Made by a program: the position numbers and the translations under genes
Notes under the pieces: model-generated
What the model was told of the DNA's origin: nothing
The model's input: the letters and a program-made list of their open reading frames with translations, nothing else
Database searches by the model: none
From: Serratia sp. Ag1
GTDB taxonomy: Bacteria; Pseudomonadota; Gammaproteobacteria; Enterobacterales; Enterobacteriaceae
DNA: 64,000 bases
Reading direction: 5' to 3'
Assembly (NCBI RefSeq): GCF_000743355.1
Contig: NZ_JQEI01000026.1
Location: 1 to 64,000 of the forward strand
Part shown: one piece after another, positions 54,509 through 63,594 of the stretch
Numbering within the stretch: position 1 is the first letter of the stretch
Layout of the letters: each line of letters begins with the position of its first letter

Positions 54509-55732
54509 ATGAAACGCACCTATATTATGGTACTGGATTCGTTCGGGATCGGCGCAAGCGCCGACGCCAAACGTTTTGGTGATGAAGGTTCCGATACTCT
54601 TGGCCATATCGCGGCAGCTTGTGCGCGCGGTGAAGCCAATGTGGGCCGCAGCGGCCCGCTGACGCTGCCAAACCTGAGCCGTTTGGGCCTGGGCAAAGCG
54701 GCGGAGGAATCCACCGGCAAATTCCCGACAGGATTGGATCAACATGCCGAGATCATTGGCGCTTACGGCTATGCCAGCGAGCTTTCCTCCGGTAAAGACA
54801 CGCCGTCTGGTCACTGGGAAATCGCCGGTGTACCCGTCTTGTTCGACTGGGGATATTTCCACGACGAACACAACAGCTTCCCACAGGAACTGCTGGACAA
54901 ACTGGTGGTGCGCGCCAACCTGCCGGGTTACCTCGGCAACTGCCACTCTTCCGGCACGGTGATCCTCGATCAACTGGGTGAAGAGCACATGAAAACCGGC
55001 AAGCCGATTTTCTACACCTCGGCGGATTCGGTGTTCCAGATCGCCTGCCACGAAGAAACCTTTGGCCTGGATCGCCTGTACGAACTGTGTGAAATCGCCC
55101 GTGAAGAGCTGACCGAAGGCGGTTATAACATTGGCCGCGTGATTGCGCGCCCGTTCGTTGGCGACAAGCCGGGCAATTTCCAGCGCACCGGCAACCGTCA
55201 TGATTTAGCGGTGGAACCCCCGGCTCCGACCGTGCTGAAGAAGCTGGTTGATGAAAAAGGTGGTGAAGTGGTTTCCATCGGCAAGATTGCCGATATCTAC
55301 GCCAACGTCGGCATTACCCAGAAAGTAAAAGCCAACGGCATTGATGCGCTGTTCGATGCCACACTGCGCGAAATGGAAAAAGCCGGTGATAACACCATTG
55401 TGTTCACCAACTTCGTTGACTTCGACTCCTCCTACGGCCACCGCCGCGATGTGGCCGGTTACGCCGCCGCGCTGGAGCAGTTTGACCGCCGCTTGCCGGA
55501 ACTGCTGGAGCGCGTTACCGGTGACGATATCATTATTTTTACTGCCGACCATGGTTGTGATCCGACCTGGGCAGGTACCGATCACACTCGCGAGCACATT
55601 CCGGTGCTGGTGTATGGCCCGAACGTGAAGCCGGGTTCGCTTGGGCACCGTGAAACGTTCGCCGATATCGGCCAGACCGTCGCCAGCTATTTTGGTCTGT
55701 CGCCGATGGACTACGGTAAATCCATGTTTTAA
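54509..55732 (+). CDS. deoB: Phosphopentomutase
   Basis: The 407-residue metalloenzyme of the alkaline-phosphatase superfamily has [11 protein letters not shown] near the start, [11 protein letters not shown], and the metal ligands in [20 protein letters not shown]. It interconverts (deoxy)ribose 1- and 5-phosphates, feeding DeoC. Length equals E. coli DeoB (407). Confidence 0.98.
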   Translation: MKRTYIMVLDSFGIGASADAKRFGDEGSDTLGHIAAACARGEANVGRSGPLTLPNLSRLGLGKAAEESTGKFPTGLDQHAEIIGAYGYASELSSGKDTPSGHWEIAGVPVLFDWGYFHDEHNSFPQELLDKLVVRANLPGYLGNCHSSGTVILDQLGEEHMKTGKPIFYTSADSVFQIACHEETFGLDRLYELCEIAREELTEGGYNIGRVIARPFVGDKPGNFQRTGNRHDLAVEPPAPTVLKKLVDEKGGEVVSIGKIADIYANVGITQKVKANGIDALFDATLREMEKAGDNTIVFTNFVDFDSSYGHRRDVAGYAAALEQFDRRLPELLERVTGDDIIIFTADHGCDPTWAGTDHTREHIPVLVYGPNVKPGSLGHRETFADIGQTVASYFGLSPMDYGKSMF

Positions 55733-55763
55733 GACTTTTTAATAAGCATTGAGGGAAGAGATT

Positions 55764-56495
55764 ATGGCTACGCCACATATTAACGCTGAGATGGGTGATT
55801 TCGCTGACGTGGTGCTGATGCCAGGCGATCCGCTGCGGGCAAAATACATCGCTGAAACCTTCCTGGAAGGGGCGGTGGAAGTGAACAACGTGCGCGGCAT
55901 GTTGGGTTTCACCGGCACTTACAAAGGCCGCAGGATCTCGGTGATGGGCCACGGCATGGGCATCCCGTCTTGCTCTATCTATGCGCGCGAGCTGATTGCG
56001 GAATTTGGCGTGAAGAAAATCATTCGTGTCGGCTCCTGCGGTGCCGTACGTGATGATATCAAACTGCGTGACGTGGTGATCGGTATGGGAGCTTGTACCG
56101 ATTCCAAAGTGAACCGTATGCGTTTCAAAGATCATGACTATGCTGCGATTGCGGATTTTGACATGGTGCGTAATGCGGTAGACGCAGCGGCGGAGCAGGG
56201 CATCCCGGCGCGCGTGGGCAACATTTTCTCCGCCGAACTGTTCTATACGCCAGATCCAGATATGTTCCAGGTGATGAAGAAGTACGGCATTCTGGGTGTG
56301 GAAATGGAAGCGGCGGGCATCTACGGCGTAGCCGCAGAGCTGTATGAAGAGTTCGGCTGTAAAGCGCTGACTATCTGCACCGTGTCCGATCATATCCTGC
56401 GTCACGAAGCCACCACCGCTGCAGAGCGCCAGACCACCTTTAACGACATGATCGTTATCGCGCTGGAGTCCGTGCTGCTGGGTGATAAAGCGTAA
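55764..56495 (+). CDS. deoD: Purine nucleoside phosphorylase
   Basis: The 243-residue PNP of the hexameric bacterial type has [30 protein letters not shown] start, [17 protein letters not shown] and [10 protein letters not shown]. It phosphorolyses purine (deoxy)nucleosides. ATG 55764 with GAGGGAAGAG upstream is chosen over an in-frame TTG at 55749. It is the last gene of the deo operon. Confidence 0.98.
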   Translation: MATPHINAEMGDFADVVLMPGDPLRAKYIAETFLEGAVEVNNVRGMLGFTGTYKGRRISVMGHGMGIPSCSIYARELIAEFGVKKIIRVGSCGAVRDDIKLRDVVIGMGACTDSKVNRMRFKDHDYAAIADFDMVRNAVDAAAEQGIPARVGNIFSAELFYTPDPDMFQVMKKYGILGVEMEAAGIYGVAAELYEEFGCKALTICTVSDHILRHEATTAAERQTTFNDMIVIALESVLLGDKA

Positions 56496-56504
56496 ATAGC
56501 GTGT

Positions 56505-56524
56505 GGGCGCAGCGCGCTGCGCCC
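56505..56524 (+). terminator. deo operon terminator
   Basis: GGGCGCAGC (56505-56513) pairs perfectly with GCTGCGCCC (56516-56524); only a short T-run (TTT) follows. Confidence 0.7.
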
Positions 56525-56629
56525 TTTACCAATCTATTCATATTGCCATAAACCTATCTGATTAATTCTTTACCTTTCCGCTAATTAGCGCTATTACTCT
56601 ATTTACCAATCTATTCACTATTCTATTCA
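56525..56629. promoter_or_regulatory. Repeated motif upstream of yjjJ, candidate operator
   Basis: TTTACCAATCTATTCA occurs twice exactly, at 56525-56540 and 56602-56617, and CTATTCA recurs at 56623-56629, three bases before the yjjJ ATG. AT-rich sequence lies between. The spacing and place suggest binding sites for a regulator, perhaps the helix-turn-helix at the YjjJ N-terminus. Confidence 0.5.
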
Positions 56630-56632
56630 ATC

Positions 56633-57976
56633 ATGAGCACTGTCGAGCAAATTTTGCGTCATGGCCCAGCCACGGCTCGCGCCCTCACCGACGCGCTGGG
56701 TATCAGCCAGCCAACGCTATCGCGCCGGATCCGCGCTGTGGCGGGAGCGGTGCTGACCATCGGTAAAGGCAAGGCGACGCGCTATGTGTTAAGGCGTGAG
56801 ATCGGCGGTGAGGCACATTTCCCGTTGTACCGTATTGATGAGTTGGGCAAAGCGCATGGGTTTGCCACGCTTTATCCTTTGTACCCGGCAGATAGCTGTG
56901 CGGTGCGCTATGAGCAAAGCGGTGAATGGCGGCTGTACGAAGGCTTACCCTGGTATCTGAACGACTTGCGTCCGATAGGCTTTCTTGGCCGCGCCTGGGG
57001 AAAAGGCGCTGCACGACAACTCAGGTTGCCGGAAGACGTTCGGCTATGGAATGAAGATCAGCGTCTGCTGGCGCTTGCTCACTATGGCGAGGATATGAGT
57101 GGCGATCTGTTACCGGGGGTAGGCAGTTATCAACGCTGGCTGATGCGTGATCCTGAAATCCCGGTTCCGTTGGCGGACAAAGCCGTACAGTACGCCGCGC
57201 TCTCTGCACGTGCGTTGGCAGGGGAACTGATTGGATCTTCCGCCGGTGGCGAACAACCCAAGTTTATCGTCTATGCCGAACTGGCAGGGGCGCGCTATGG
57301 TCATGTTTTGGTGAAATTCAGCGCCGCGCCGGAGAATGTTATTGCCCGGCGTTGGAGCGATTTACTGATCGCCGAGTCATTAGCGTTGCAGGTGGTGGCG
57401 GAAGCCGGATTGCCTGCTGCACCTGCAAAGCTATTGTTTGGCGAGAACCGGCAGTGTTTTTTGGAACTTGAGCGCTTCGATCGCGTTGGTGAATATGGTC
57501 GCGTTGCCATGGTTTCGCTGGAGGCTCTGGATGCCGAATTCAGTGGTAGTGGTGGCGCTAACTGGGTCACGGCGGCTGAACGGCTATTACAGCAAGGAAT
57601 CATCAACCGTCATACTTACCAGAAAATTGCCCTGTACTGGGCGTTTGGCCGGTTGATCGCCAACAGTGATATGCATCAGGGAAATCTATCGTTTCTGCGC
57701 CCGCAGCAGCAGCCCGTGGAACTGGTACCGCTGTATGACATGTTGCCAATGGCGTTTGCACCAGCCAATAGCGGCAATATGCGGCAGGAAACGTTGGAAA
57801 TCAGCTTGAGCAACGAAGTCAGCGGCGCGGTTTGGCGGCAAGCCGAGCTGATGGCGCTGGAGTTCTGGCAACGCACGGCGCAACACCCACAGATCGGCAA
57901 GCCATTCCGCACTATCGCCGCACACATGCAAATACAGATCCAAACGCTGAATGAACGCATTCAGCGTTTGGCTTAG
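56633..57976 (+). CDS. yjjJ: HipA-like kinase-fold protein YjjJ (HipH)
   Basis: The 447-residue protein has an N-terminal helix-turn-helix (ALTDALGISQPTLSRRIRAV, 17-36) and a HipA-type kinase fold, with the P-loop-like GSSAGGEQPKF near 200, LERFDR, and the catalytic SDMHQGNLSFL plus YDMLPMAF. It matches E. coli YjjJ, which also sits beside deoD and has been described as the DNA-acting toxin HipH. Unlike hipBA there is no separate antitoxin gene; the fused HTH may do that job. Its stop overlaps the ytjB stop. Confidence 0.9.
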   Translation: MSTVEQILRHGPATARALTDALGISQPTLSRRIRAVAGAVLTIGKGKATRYVLRREIGGEAHFPLYRIDELGKAHGFATLYPLYPADSCAVRYEQSGEWRLYEGLPWYLNDLRPIGFLGRAWGKGAARQLRLPEDVRLWNEDQRLLALAHYGEDMSGDLLPGVGSYQRWLMRDPEIPVPLADKAVQYAALSARALAGELIGSSAGGEQPKFIVYAELAGARYGHVLVKFSAAPENVIARRWSDLLIAESLALQVVAEAGLPAAPAKLLFGENRQCFLELERFDRVGEYGRVAMVSLEALDAEFSGSGGANWVTAAERLLQQGIINRHTYQKIALYWAFGRLIANSDMHQGNLSFLRPQQQPVELVPLYDMLPMAFAPANSGNMRQETLEISLSNEVSGAVWRQAELMALEFWQRTAQHPQIGKPFRTIAAHMQIQIQTLNERIQRLA

Positions 57977-58641
57977 TCCTTTTTCACTTCTTCTGGCTCT
58001 TCTGCCTTGTCGTCATCGCCTTCTGCCAGCGGTGTGTTGGCCGTTAACAGGTACGGCGACTGCTGCCAGCGGCTGCGGCGACCCTGCAATAACGTGCGGG
58101 CCAGAATAATGCCGATAGCCAACGCCAGCAGGATCATCAGGCGCAGCAGGTTGGTGGTGTTATCCACCTGCTTGGTTTCGGTGCCCAGCACGTGAGTATC
58201 AAGCGTGACGCGGATAAAGCCGATGGGGCCATCTTTGCCCTGAATTGACTCGACCAACTGATGATTGAAATAGCTGCCCGCGCGTTTGCCGTCGAGTGAC
58301 AGACGATCGCGCACGCTGATCTGTTCGCCGGAGTGGGCCATCAGTGTGCCATCGAGCTTGTAGACGCTGGCGTCAAGAATGCGGCTGTGGTGGGTGAGCT
58401 GTTGCAGAATGCTGTCAATACGCTGGTTGTCGATATCGCCGTCATCATCCAACAGCGGAGCCAGGCTAAAAGCCACTTGCTTGGTCAGCGTTTTTGCCAG
58501 TTCTTCTACCTGTTCCGAGCGCGCCATTTGGTGGCTCAGGCTAAAATAGGAGGCACCTTGCATTAACATCACCAGCAAAGCCAGGCAAATCAGAATAATA
58601 GCGGTGCGGTGCAGGCGGAATTTCAGTTTTGCTTTAGCCAT
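57973..58641 (-). CDS. ytjB: Membrane protein YtjB (Smp/AhpA family)
   Basis: The 222-residue protein has an N-terminal membrane helix (TAIILICLALLVMLMQG, about 13-29), a periplasmic SMP domain and a second helix (LLRLMILLALAIGIILA, about 164-180). An acidic cytoplasmic tail ends EEPEEVKKD. It matches E. coli YtjB, encoded beside serB and divergent from it. Function not known in detail. Confidence 0.9.
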   Translation of the reverse strand: MAKAKLKFRLHRTAIILICLALLVMLMQGASYFSLSHQMARSEQVEELAKTLTKQVAFSLAPLLDDDGDIDNQRIDSILQQLTHHSRILDASVYKLDGTLMAHSGEQISVRDRLSLDGKRAGSYFNHQLVESIQGKDGPIGFIRVTLDTHVLGTETKQVDNTTNLLRLMILLALAIGIILARTLLQGRRSRWQQSPYLLTANTPLAEGDDDKAEEPEEVKKD

Positions 58642-58742
58642 ACGGCTTCCTTGGTCTTTTGGACGCTTTATGTTGCCAGAAGCAAGGGCTATAGGATAGC
58701 TTTACCCGTCGTCTTTCAAGCTGCAGTTTTTAGGAGCCAATA

Positions 58743-59720
58743 ATGCCAAATCGTCTGACCTATTGCGATCTCCCGGCGGAGATCTCTCAATGGCCGGGTC
58801 TTCCCCTTTCGCTGAGCGGTGACGAAGTCATGCCGCTGGATTATCGGGCAGGCCACACCGGTTGGCTATTATATGGCAGAAAACTGGACAAAGAGCGCAT
58901 TACCCAGTTCCAGCGCAAGCTGGGGGCGGCGATGGTGATCGTTGCCGCCTGGTGGGTGGAAGACTATCAGGTGGTACGTTTGGCAGGAGCGCTGACGGCG
59001 CGTGCCAAGCTGCTGGCCGCTGAAAATGGGCTGGATGTGGCGCCGCTCGGCAAGATCCCGCATTTGCGTACGCCGGGCCTGTTAGTGATGGATATGGACT
59101 CTACCGCGATCCAGATTGAATGCATCGACGAGATCGCCAAACTGGCCGGGGTCGGCGAACAGGTAGCCGAAGTTACTGAACGCGCGATGCGCGGTGAGCT
59201 TGATTTCACCGCCAGCTTGCGGCAACGCGTCGGTACGCTAAAAGGGGCTGATGCCAATATCCTGAAACAGGTACGTGATGAACTGCCGCTGATGCCTGGG
59301 CTGACCAGCCTGGTGGGCAAACTGCAGGCGCTGGACTGGCATGTTGCCATCGCTTCCGGTGGTTTTACCTATTACGCCGAATACTTGCGCGATAAGCTGA
59401 AACTGGTGGCCGTGGCCGCCAACGAGCTGGAAATCCGCGATGGCAAATTAACCGGTGAAGTGCTGGGGCCGGTCGTGGATGCACAACATAAAGCCGACGT
59501 GCTGGTGAAACTGGCAGAAAAACTGGGCATTCCGCCACAGCAAACTGTGGCGATCGGCGACGGTGCCAACGATCTGAAAATGATGCAGGTGGCCGGGTTA
59601 GGTATTGCCTACCACGCTAAGCCCAAGGTGTATGAAAAGGCGCAGGTGTCGATTCGCCATGCCGATCTGCTGGGGGTGCTCTGTGTGCTTACCGGCAGTT
59701 TGAAACATGAGGTGAGGTAA
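58743..59720 (+). CDS. serB: Phosphoserine phosphatase
   Basis: The 325-residue HAD-family enzyme has the nucleophile motif VMDMDSTAIQ, the Thr/Ser motif IASGGFTYY and the final GDGANDLKM. An ACT-like N-terminal domain precedes them. It makes serine from phosphoserine. It is followed two bases later by radA, as in E. coli. Confidence 0.98.
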   Translation: MPNRLTYCDLPAEISQWPGLPLSLSGDEVMPLDYRAGHTGWLLYGRKLDKERITQFQRKLGAAMVIVAAWWVEDYQVVRLAGALTARAKLLAAENGLDVAPLGKIPHLRTPGLLVMDMDSTAIQIECIDEIAKLAGVGEQVAEVTERAMRGELDFTASLRQRVGTLKGADANILKQVRDELPLMPGLTSLVGKLQALDWHVAIASGGFTYYAEYLRDKLKLVAVAANELEIRDGKLTGEVLGPVVDAQHKADVLVKLAEKLGIPPQQTVAIGDGANDLKMMQVAGLGIAYHAKPKVYEKAQVSIRHADLLGVLCVLTGSLKHEVR

Positions 59721-59722
59721 TC

Positions 59723-61108
59723 GTGGCTAAAGCAGTAAAACGGGCGTTTGTCTGTAATGAATGCGGGGCTGATTATCCGCGCTGGCAGGGGCAGTGCAGT
59801 GCTTGCCATGCCTGGAACACCATTACGGAAGTGCGCCTGGCTGCGGTATCTGCATCTTCTGCCCGTACCGAGCGCTTCAGTGGTTATGCCGGTGATGCGG
59901 GCGTCAGCCGGGTGCAGAAGCTGTCGGACATCAGCCTGGAAGCGTTACCGCGCTTCTCTACCGGCTTCCTCGAGTTTGACCGCGTGCTGGGCGGTGGAGT
60001 GGTGCCGGGCAGCGCCATTCTGATCGGCGGCAACCCTGGGGCGGGTAAAAGTACCCTGCTGCTGCAAGTGCTGTGCAAACTTTCCGAACAGATGAAAACC
60101 CTGTATGTCACTGGCGAAGAATCGCTGCAACAGGTGGCGATGCGTGCTCACCGTTTGGGCTTGCCAACCGGCGGCCTGAATATGCTGTCGGAAACCAGCA
60201 TTGAGCAAATTTGCCTGATCGCTGAGCAGGAACAGCCAAAGCTGATGGTGATCGACTCGATCCAGGTGATGCATATGGCGGATATCCAGTCTTCGCCGGG
60301 CAGCGTGGCGCAGGTGCGTGAAACCGCCGCTTACCTGACGCGCTTTGCCAAAACGCGCGGCGTGGCGATCGTGATGGTCGGCCACGTGACGAAAGACGGT
60401 TCGCTGGCCGGGCCAAAAGTGTTGGAACACTGTATCGACTGCTCGGTATTGCTCGACGGCGATGCCGACTCCCGTTTCCGTACCTTGCGCAGCCACAAAA
60501 ACCGCTTTGGCGCGGTGAATGAGCTGGGCGTATTCGCCATGACCGAACAGGGCCTGCGTGAAGTCAGCAACCCTTCCGCCATCTTCCTCAGCCGTGGCGA
60601 TGAAGTCACCTCCGGCAGTTCGGTGATGGTGGTGTGGGAAGGCACACGCCCGCTGTTGGTAGAGATTCAGGCGCTGGTGGATCACTCGATGATGGCCAAC
60701 CCGCGCCGCGTAGCGGTGGGGCTGGAGCAGAACCGTTTGGCGATCCTGCTGGCGGTGCTGCATCGCCACGGTGGATTGCAGATGTCCGATCAGGATGTGT
60801 TCGTCAACGTGGTGGGCGGCGTGAAGGTCAGTGAAACCAGCGCCGATCTGGCGTTGTTGCTGGCGCTGGTGTCCAGTTTCCGCGATCGTCCGTTGCCTGA
60901 CGACTTGGTGGTGTTTGGCGAAGTCGGGCTGGCAGGGGAGATCCGCCCGGTGCCAAGCGGCCAGGAGCGTATCTCCGAGGCGGCAAAACACGGCTTCAAA
61001 CGCGCTATCGTGCCGCATGCCAACGTGCCGAAAAAGTCACCAGCGAATATGCAGGTGTTCGGCGTGAAGAAACTGGCGGATGCCTTGAGCATTCTGGATG
61101 AGCTTTAG
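59723..61108 (+). CDS. radA: DNA repair protein RadA
   Basis: The 461-residue protein has the N-terminal zinc finger (CNECG...CSAC), Walker A GGNPGAGKST, the RadA signature SHKNRFG, and a C-terminal Lon-protease-like domain. It is a branch-migration helicase in recombination repair. It is coupled to serB and almost equal in length to E. coli RadA. Confidence 0.98.
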   Translation: MAKAVKRAFVCNECGADYPRWQGQCSACHAWNTITEVRLAAVSASSARTERFSGYAGDAGVSRVQKLSDISLEALPRFSTGFLEFDRVLGGGVVPGSAILIGGNPGAGKSTLLLQVLCKLSEQMKTLYVTGEESLQQVAMRAHRLGLPTGGLNMLSETSIEQICLIAEQEQPKLMVIDSIQVMHMADIQSSPGSVAQVRETAAYLTRFAKTRGVAIVMVGHVTKDGSLAGPKVLEHCIDCSVLLDGDADSRFRTLRSHKNRFGAVNELGVFAMTEQGLREVSNPSAIFLSRGDEVTSGSSVMVVWEGTRPLLVEIQALVDHSMMANPRRVAVGLEQNRLAILLAVLHRHGGLQMSDQDVFVNVVGGVKVSETSADLALLLALVSSFRDRPLPDDLVVFGEVGLAGEIRPVPSGQERISEAAKHGFKRAIVPHANVPKKSPANMQVFGVKKLADALSILDEL

Positions 61109-61140
61109 CAGTGTCCAAGGGCGGGTAGAATATGCTATTT

Positions 61141-61158
61141 TGTTTAGCATATTAAACA
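61141..61158 (+). promoter_or_regulatory. NadR box upstream of nadR
   Basis: TGTTTA-GCATAT-TAAACA fits the NadR operator pattern TGTTTA-N6-TAAACA exactly. It lies ten bases before ATG 61168. A larger inverted repeat AATATGCTA/TAGCATATT (61129-61153) overlaps it. NadR should repress its own gene when NAD is high. Confidence 0.8.
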
Positions 61159-61167
61159 GGAGGGGTT

Positions 61168-62433
61168 ATGCGGCAGTTCGATTACCTGAAAGCAGCAATT
61201 AAGCAAAAAGGTTGTACCTTACAACAGGTGGCCGATGCCAGTAGGATGACCAAAGGCTACCTTAGCCAACTGCTGAACGACAAAATCAAAAGCCCCAGTG
61301 CGCAAAAGCTGGAAGCGGTACACCGTTTTCTCGGGCTGGAATTCCCGCGCCGCGAGAAAAAAGTCGGTGTGGTGTTTGGTAAATTTTACCCGTTGCACAC
61401 TGGCCATATTTATCTGATCCAACGTGCCTGCAGCCAGGTAGACGAGCTGCACGTGATCCTGTGTCATGACGAGCCGCGCGATCGTGAACTGTTCGAGAAC
61501 AGTTCGATGTCACAGCAGCCGACGGTCAGCGATCGCCTGCGCTGGCTGCTGCAAACCTTCAAATACCAAAAAAACATCCACATTCACTCCTTCGACGAAA
61601 AGGGCATTGAACCTTATCCGCACGGCTGGGATGTGTGGAGTAATGGTATGAAGCACTTTATGGAACAGAAGGGCATCGTGCCGAGCTTTATCTATTCCAG
61701 CGAAGAGCAGGATGCACCGCGCTATCGTGAACACTTGGATATCGAAACCATTCTGGTAGATCCCGAGCGTTCGTTCATGAACATCAGCGGCCGCCAGATC
61801 CGCCAGGATCCGTTCCGCTACTGGGACTATATCCCGACCGAAGTGAAACCGTTCTTTGTGCGCACCGTGGCGATTTTAGGCGGTGAATCCAGCGGTAAAT
61901 CCACGCTGGTGAACAAGCTGGCGAATATCTTCAATACCACCAGCGCCTGGGAATATGGCCGTGATTATGTGTTCTCCCACCTGGGTGGTGACGAGATGGC
62001 GCTACAGTATTCCGATTACGACAAGATTGCGCTTGGGCAGGCGCAGTATGTGGATTTTGCGGTGAAATACGCCAACAAAGTGGCGTTTATTGACACCGAT
62101 TTTGTGACCACTCAGGCGTTCTGCAAGAAATACGAAGGGCGCGAGCACCCGTTTGTGCAGGCGTTGATCGACGAGTACCGTTTCGATCTGGTGATCCTGC
62201 TGGAGAACAATACGCCGTGGGTGGCTGATGGTCTGCGTAGCCTGGGGAGTTCGGTCGATCGCAAAGCGTTTCAGCGCCTGTTGGAAGAGATGCTGCGTGC
62301 TAATAACATTGAATATGTACACGTAGAATCCAGCGACTATGAGGAGCGCTTCCTGCGTTGCGTTGAACTGGTCAAGCAACTGCTGGCGGCAGATGCCAGC
62401 CGGTTGGTGGGCGTTTCCCCCCTGTTGCGTTGA
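61168..62433 (+). CDS. nadR: NadR: NAD regulator, NMN adenylyltransferase and ribosylnicotinamide kinase
   Basis: The 421-residue three-domain protein has an N-terminal helix-turn-helix (LQQVADASRMTKGYLSQLLN, 18-37). Next is the adenylyltransferase domain with FGKFYPLHTGHI, and last the kinase domain with Walker A GGESSGKST. It represses NAD synthesis and salvage genes and phosphorylates ribosylnicotinamide taken up by PnuC. A NadR box precedes it, indicating autoregulation. Confidence 0.97.
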   Translation: MRQFDYLKAAIKQKGCTLQQVADASRMTKGYLSQLLNDKIKSPSAQKLEAVHRFLGLEFPRREKKVGVVFGKFYPLHTGHIYLIQRACSQVDELHVILCHDEPRDRELFENSSMSQQPTVSDRLRWLLQTFKYQKNIHIHSFDEKGIEPYPHGWDVWSNGMKHFMEQKGIVPSFIYSSEEQDAPRYREHLDIETILVDPERSFMNISGRQIRQDPFRYWDYIPTEVKPFFVRTVAILGGESSGKSTLVNKLANIFNTTSAWEYGRDYVFSHLGGDEMALQYSDYDKIALGQAQYVDFAVKYANKVAFIDTDFVTTQAFCKKYEGREHPFVQALIDEYRFDLVILLENNTPWVADGLRSLGSSVDRKAFQRLLEEMLRANNIEYVHVESSDYEERFLRCVELVKQLLAADASRLVGVSPLLR

Positions 62434-62438
62434 AAGAA

Positions 62439-62458
62439 GGGCGCAGCAGGCTGCGCCC
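62439..62458. terminator. Convergent terminator between nadR and the dehydrogenase gene
   Basis: GGGCGCAGC (62439-62447) and GCTGCGCCC (62450-62458) form a 9-base stem with an AG loop. The same stem sequence ends the deo operon at 56505-56524. Confidence 0.7.
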
Positions 62459-62466
62459 TGAAATCG

Positions 62467-63468
62467 TTAGTAAACAATCACCAACTTACCCTGCATATGG
62501 CCTTGCAACAGCTTGGTATGAGCAGCGGCGACCGTTTCCACCGTCAGGCCATGCAGTGTTTCGCTCAGCGTGGTGGTCAGTTTCCCGGCATCCAGCAGTT
62601 GCGCCATTTGCTTGAGGATTTCCCCTTGCTGGGCGATATCCGGCGTATTAAACATGCTGCGGGTAAACATAAATTCCCAATGCAGCGCGGCGCTTTTCAG
62701 CTTCAGCGCGTTCTGATCCAGCGGCTGGCTGTTCTCTACGATGGTGCAGATATGGCCCAGCGGAGCGATCAACTCGCTGATGGCTGGCCAGTGGCCGTCG
62801 GTATCATTCAGGCACAGAATATAATCGACGTGCTTGATGCCCTCTTTGGCCAGATTGGCTTGCAGATCGCGGTAATCCACCACCAGTTCGGCACCGCGCT
62901 CGCGGCACCAGGCGGCAGACTCCGCACGTGACGCGGTGGCAATCACTTTCACTTTACTGCGCTGTGCGGCCAATGGGATCGCCAGTGAGCCCACGCCACC
63001 GGCTCCGCCGATGATCAGCAACGTTTTATCTGCTGTCGCATCCTGGATCTGCAAATGTTCAAACAGCGCTTCCCAGGCTGTGAGGGCGGTCAGCGGCATG
63101 GCGGCGGCTTCGGCCCAGTTCAGCGTGCGCGGTTTGTGCGCACTAATACGTGAGTCGATCAGTTGTTGAGTGCTGTTGCTGCCAGGGCGGGTAATATCCC
63201 CGGCATACCACACCTCATCACCCGGCTTGAACCCCGTGACGTGGCTGCCGACTGCCAGCACCACGCCGCTGGCATCCCAGCCGAGAATGCGTGGTTGCTG
63301 TAGGCCATTTTTCTGCAGGTTAGCATGGACCTTGGTATCGACCGGGTTAACGGAAACGGCTTTCACCTCCACCAGCAGATCGTACTGGCCCGGCGTGGGC
63401 TGTTCTGGCGCGATCTCGATAAAGCGGGCGGGATTTTGTGGATCGACGGCAATGGCCTTGATTGACAT
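62467..63468 (-). CDS. Medium-chain dehydrogenase/reductase, quinone oxidoreductase-like
   Basis: The 333-residue MDR protein has the GroES-like N-terminal fold (GQYDLLVEVKAVSVNPVDTKV) and the NADPH-binding LLIIGGAGGVGSLAIPLA. It fits the 'zinc-binding alcohol dehydrogenase family' subgroup (WDASGVV, PTSG-type EVWYAGDI). The usual Cys and His metal ligands are not apparent, so it may act without zinc, like quinone or enoyl reductases. Substrate unknown. Confidence 0.85.
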   Translation of the reverse strand: MSIKAIAVDPQNPARFIEIAPEQPTPGQYDLLVEVKAVSVNPVDTKVHANLQKNGLQQPRILGWDASGVVLAVGSHVTGFKPGDEVWYAGDITRPGSNSTQQLIDSRISAHKPRTLNWAEAAAMPLTALTAWEALFEHLQIQDATADKTLLIIGGAGGVGSLAIPLAAQRSKVKVIATASRAESAAWCRERGAELVVDYRDLQANLAKEGIKHVDYILCLNDTDGHWPAISELIAPLGHICTIVENSQPLDQNALKLKSAALHWEFMFTRSMFNTPDIAQQGEILKQMAQLLDAGKLTTTLSETLHGLTVETVAAAHTKLLQGHMQGKLVIVY

Positions 63469-63567
63469 GATGCTGCTCCTTCGAATGAATGCCTTTAATC
63501 TCTCCGGCGGATAATATAGTCCGGTGCGGGTTTGTTTCAGTGCAGATGATGCGTAGGGATAAGAAAA

Positions 63568-63586
63568 AGCCCGCAGAGTGCGGGCT
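63568..63586 (-). terminator. ettA terminator
   Basis: AGCCCGCA (63568-63575) and TGCGGGCT (63579-63586) form an 8-base stem with a GAG loop; on the minus strand TTTTTCTT follows. Confidence 0.88.
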
Positions 63587-63594
63587 GAATCAGG

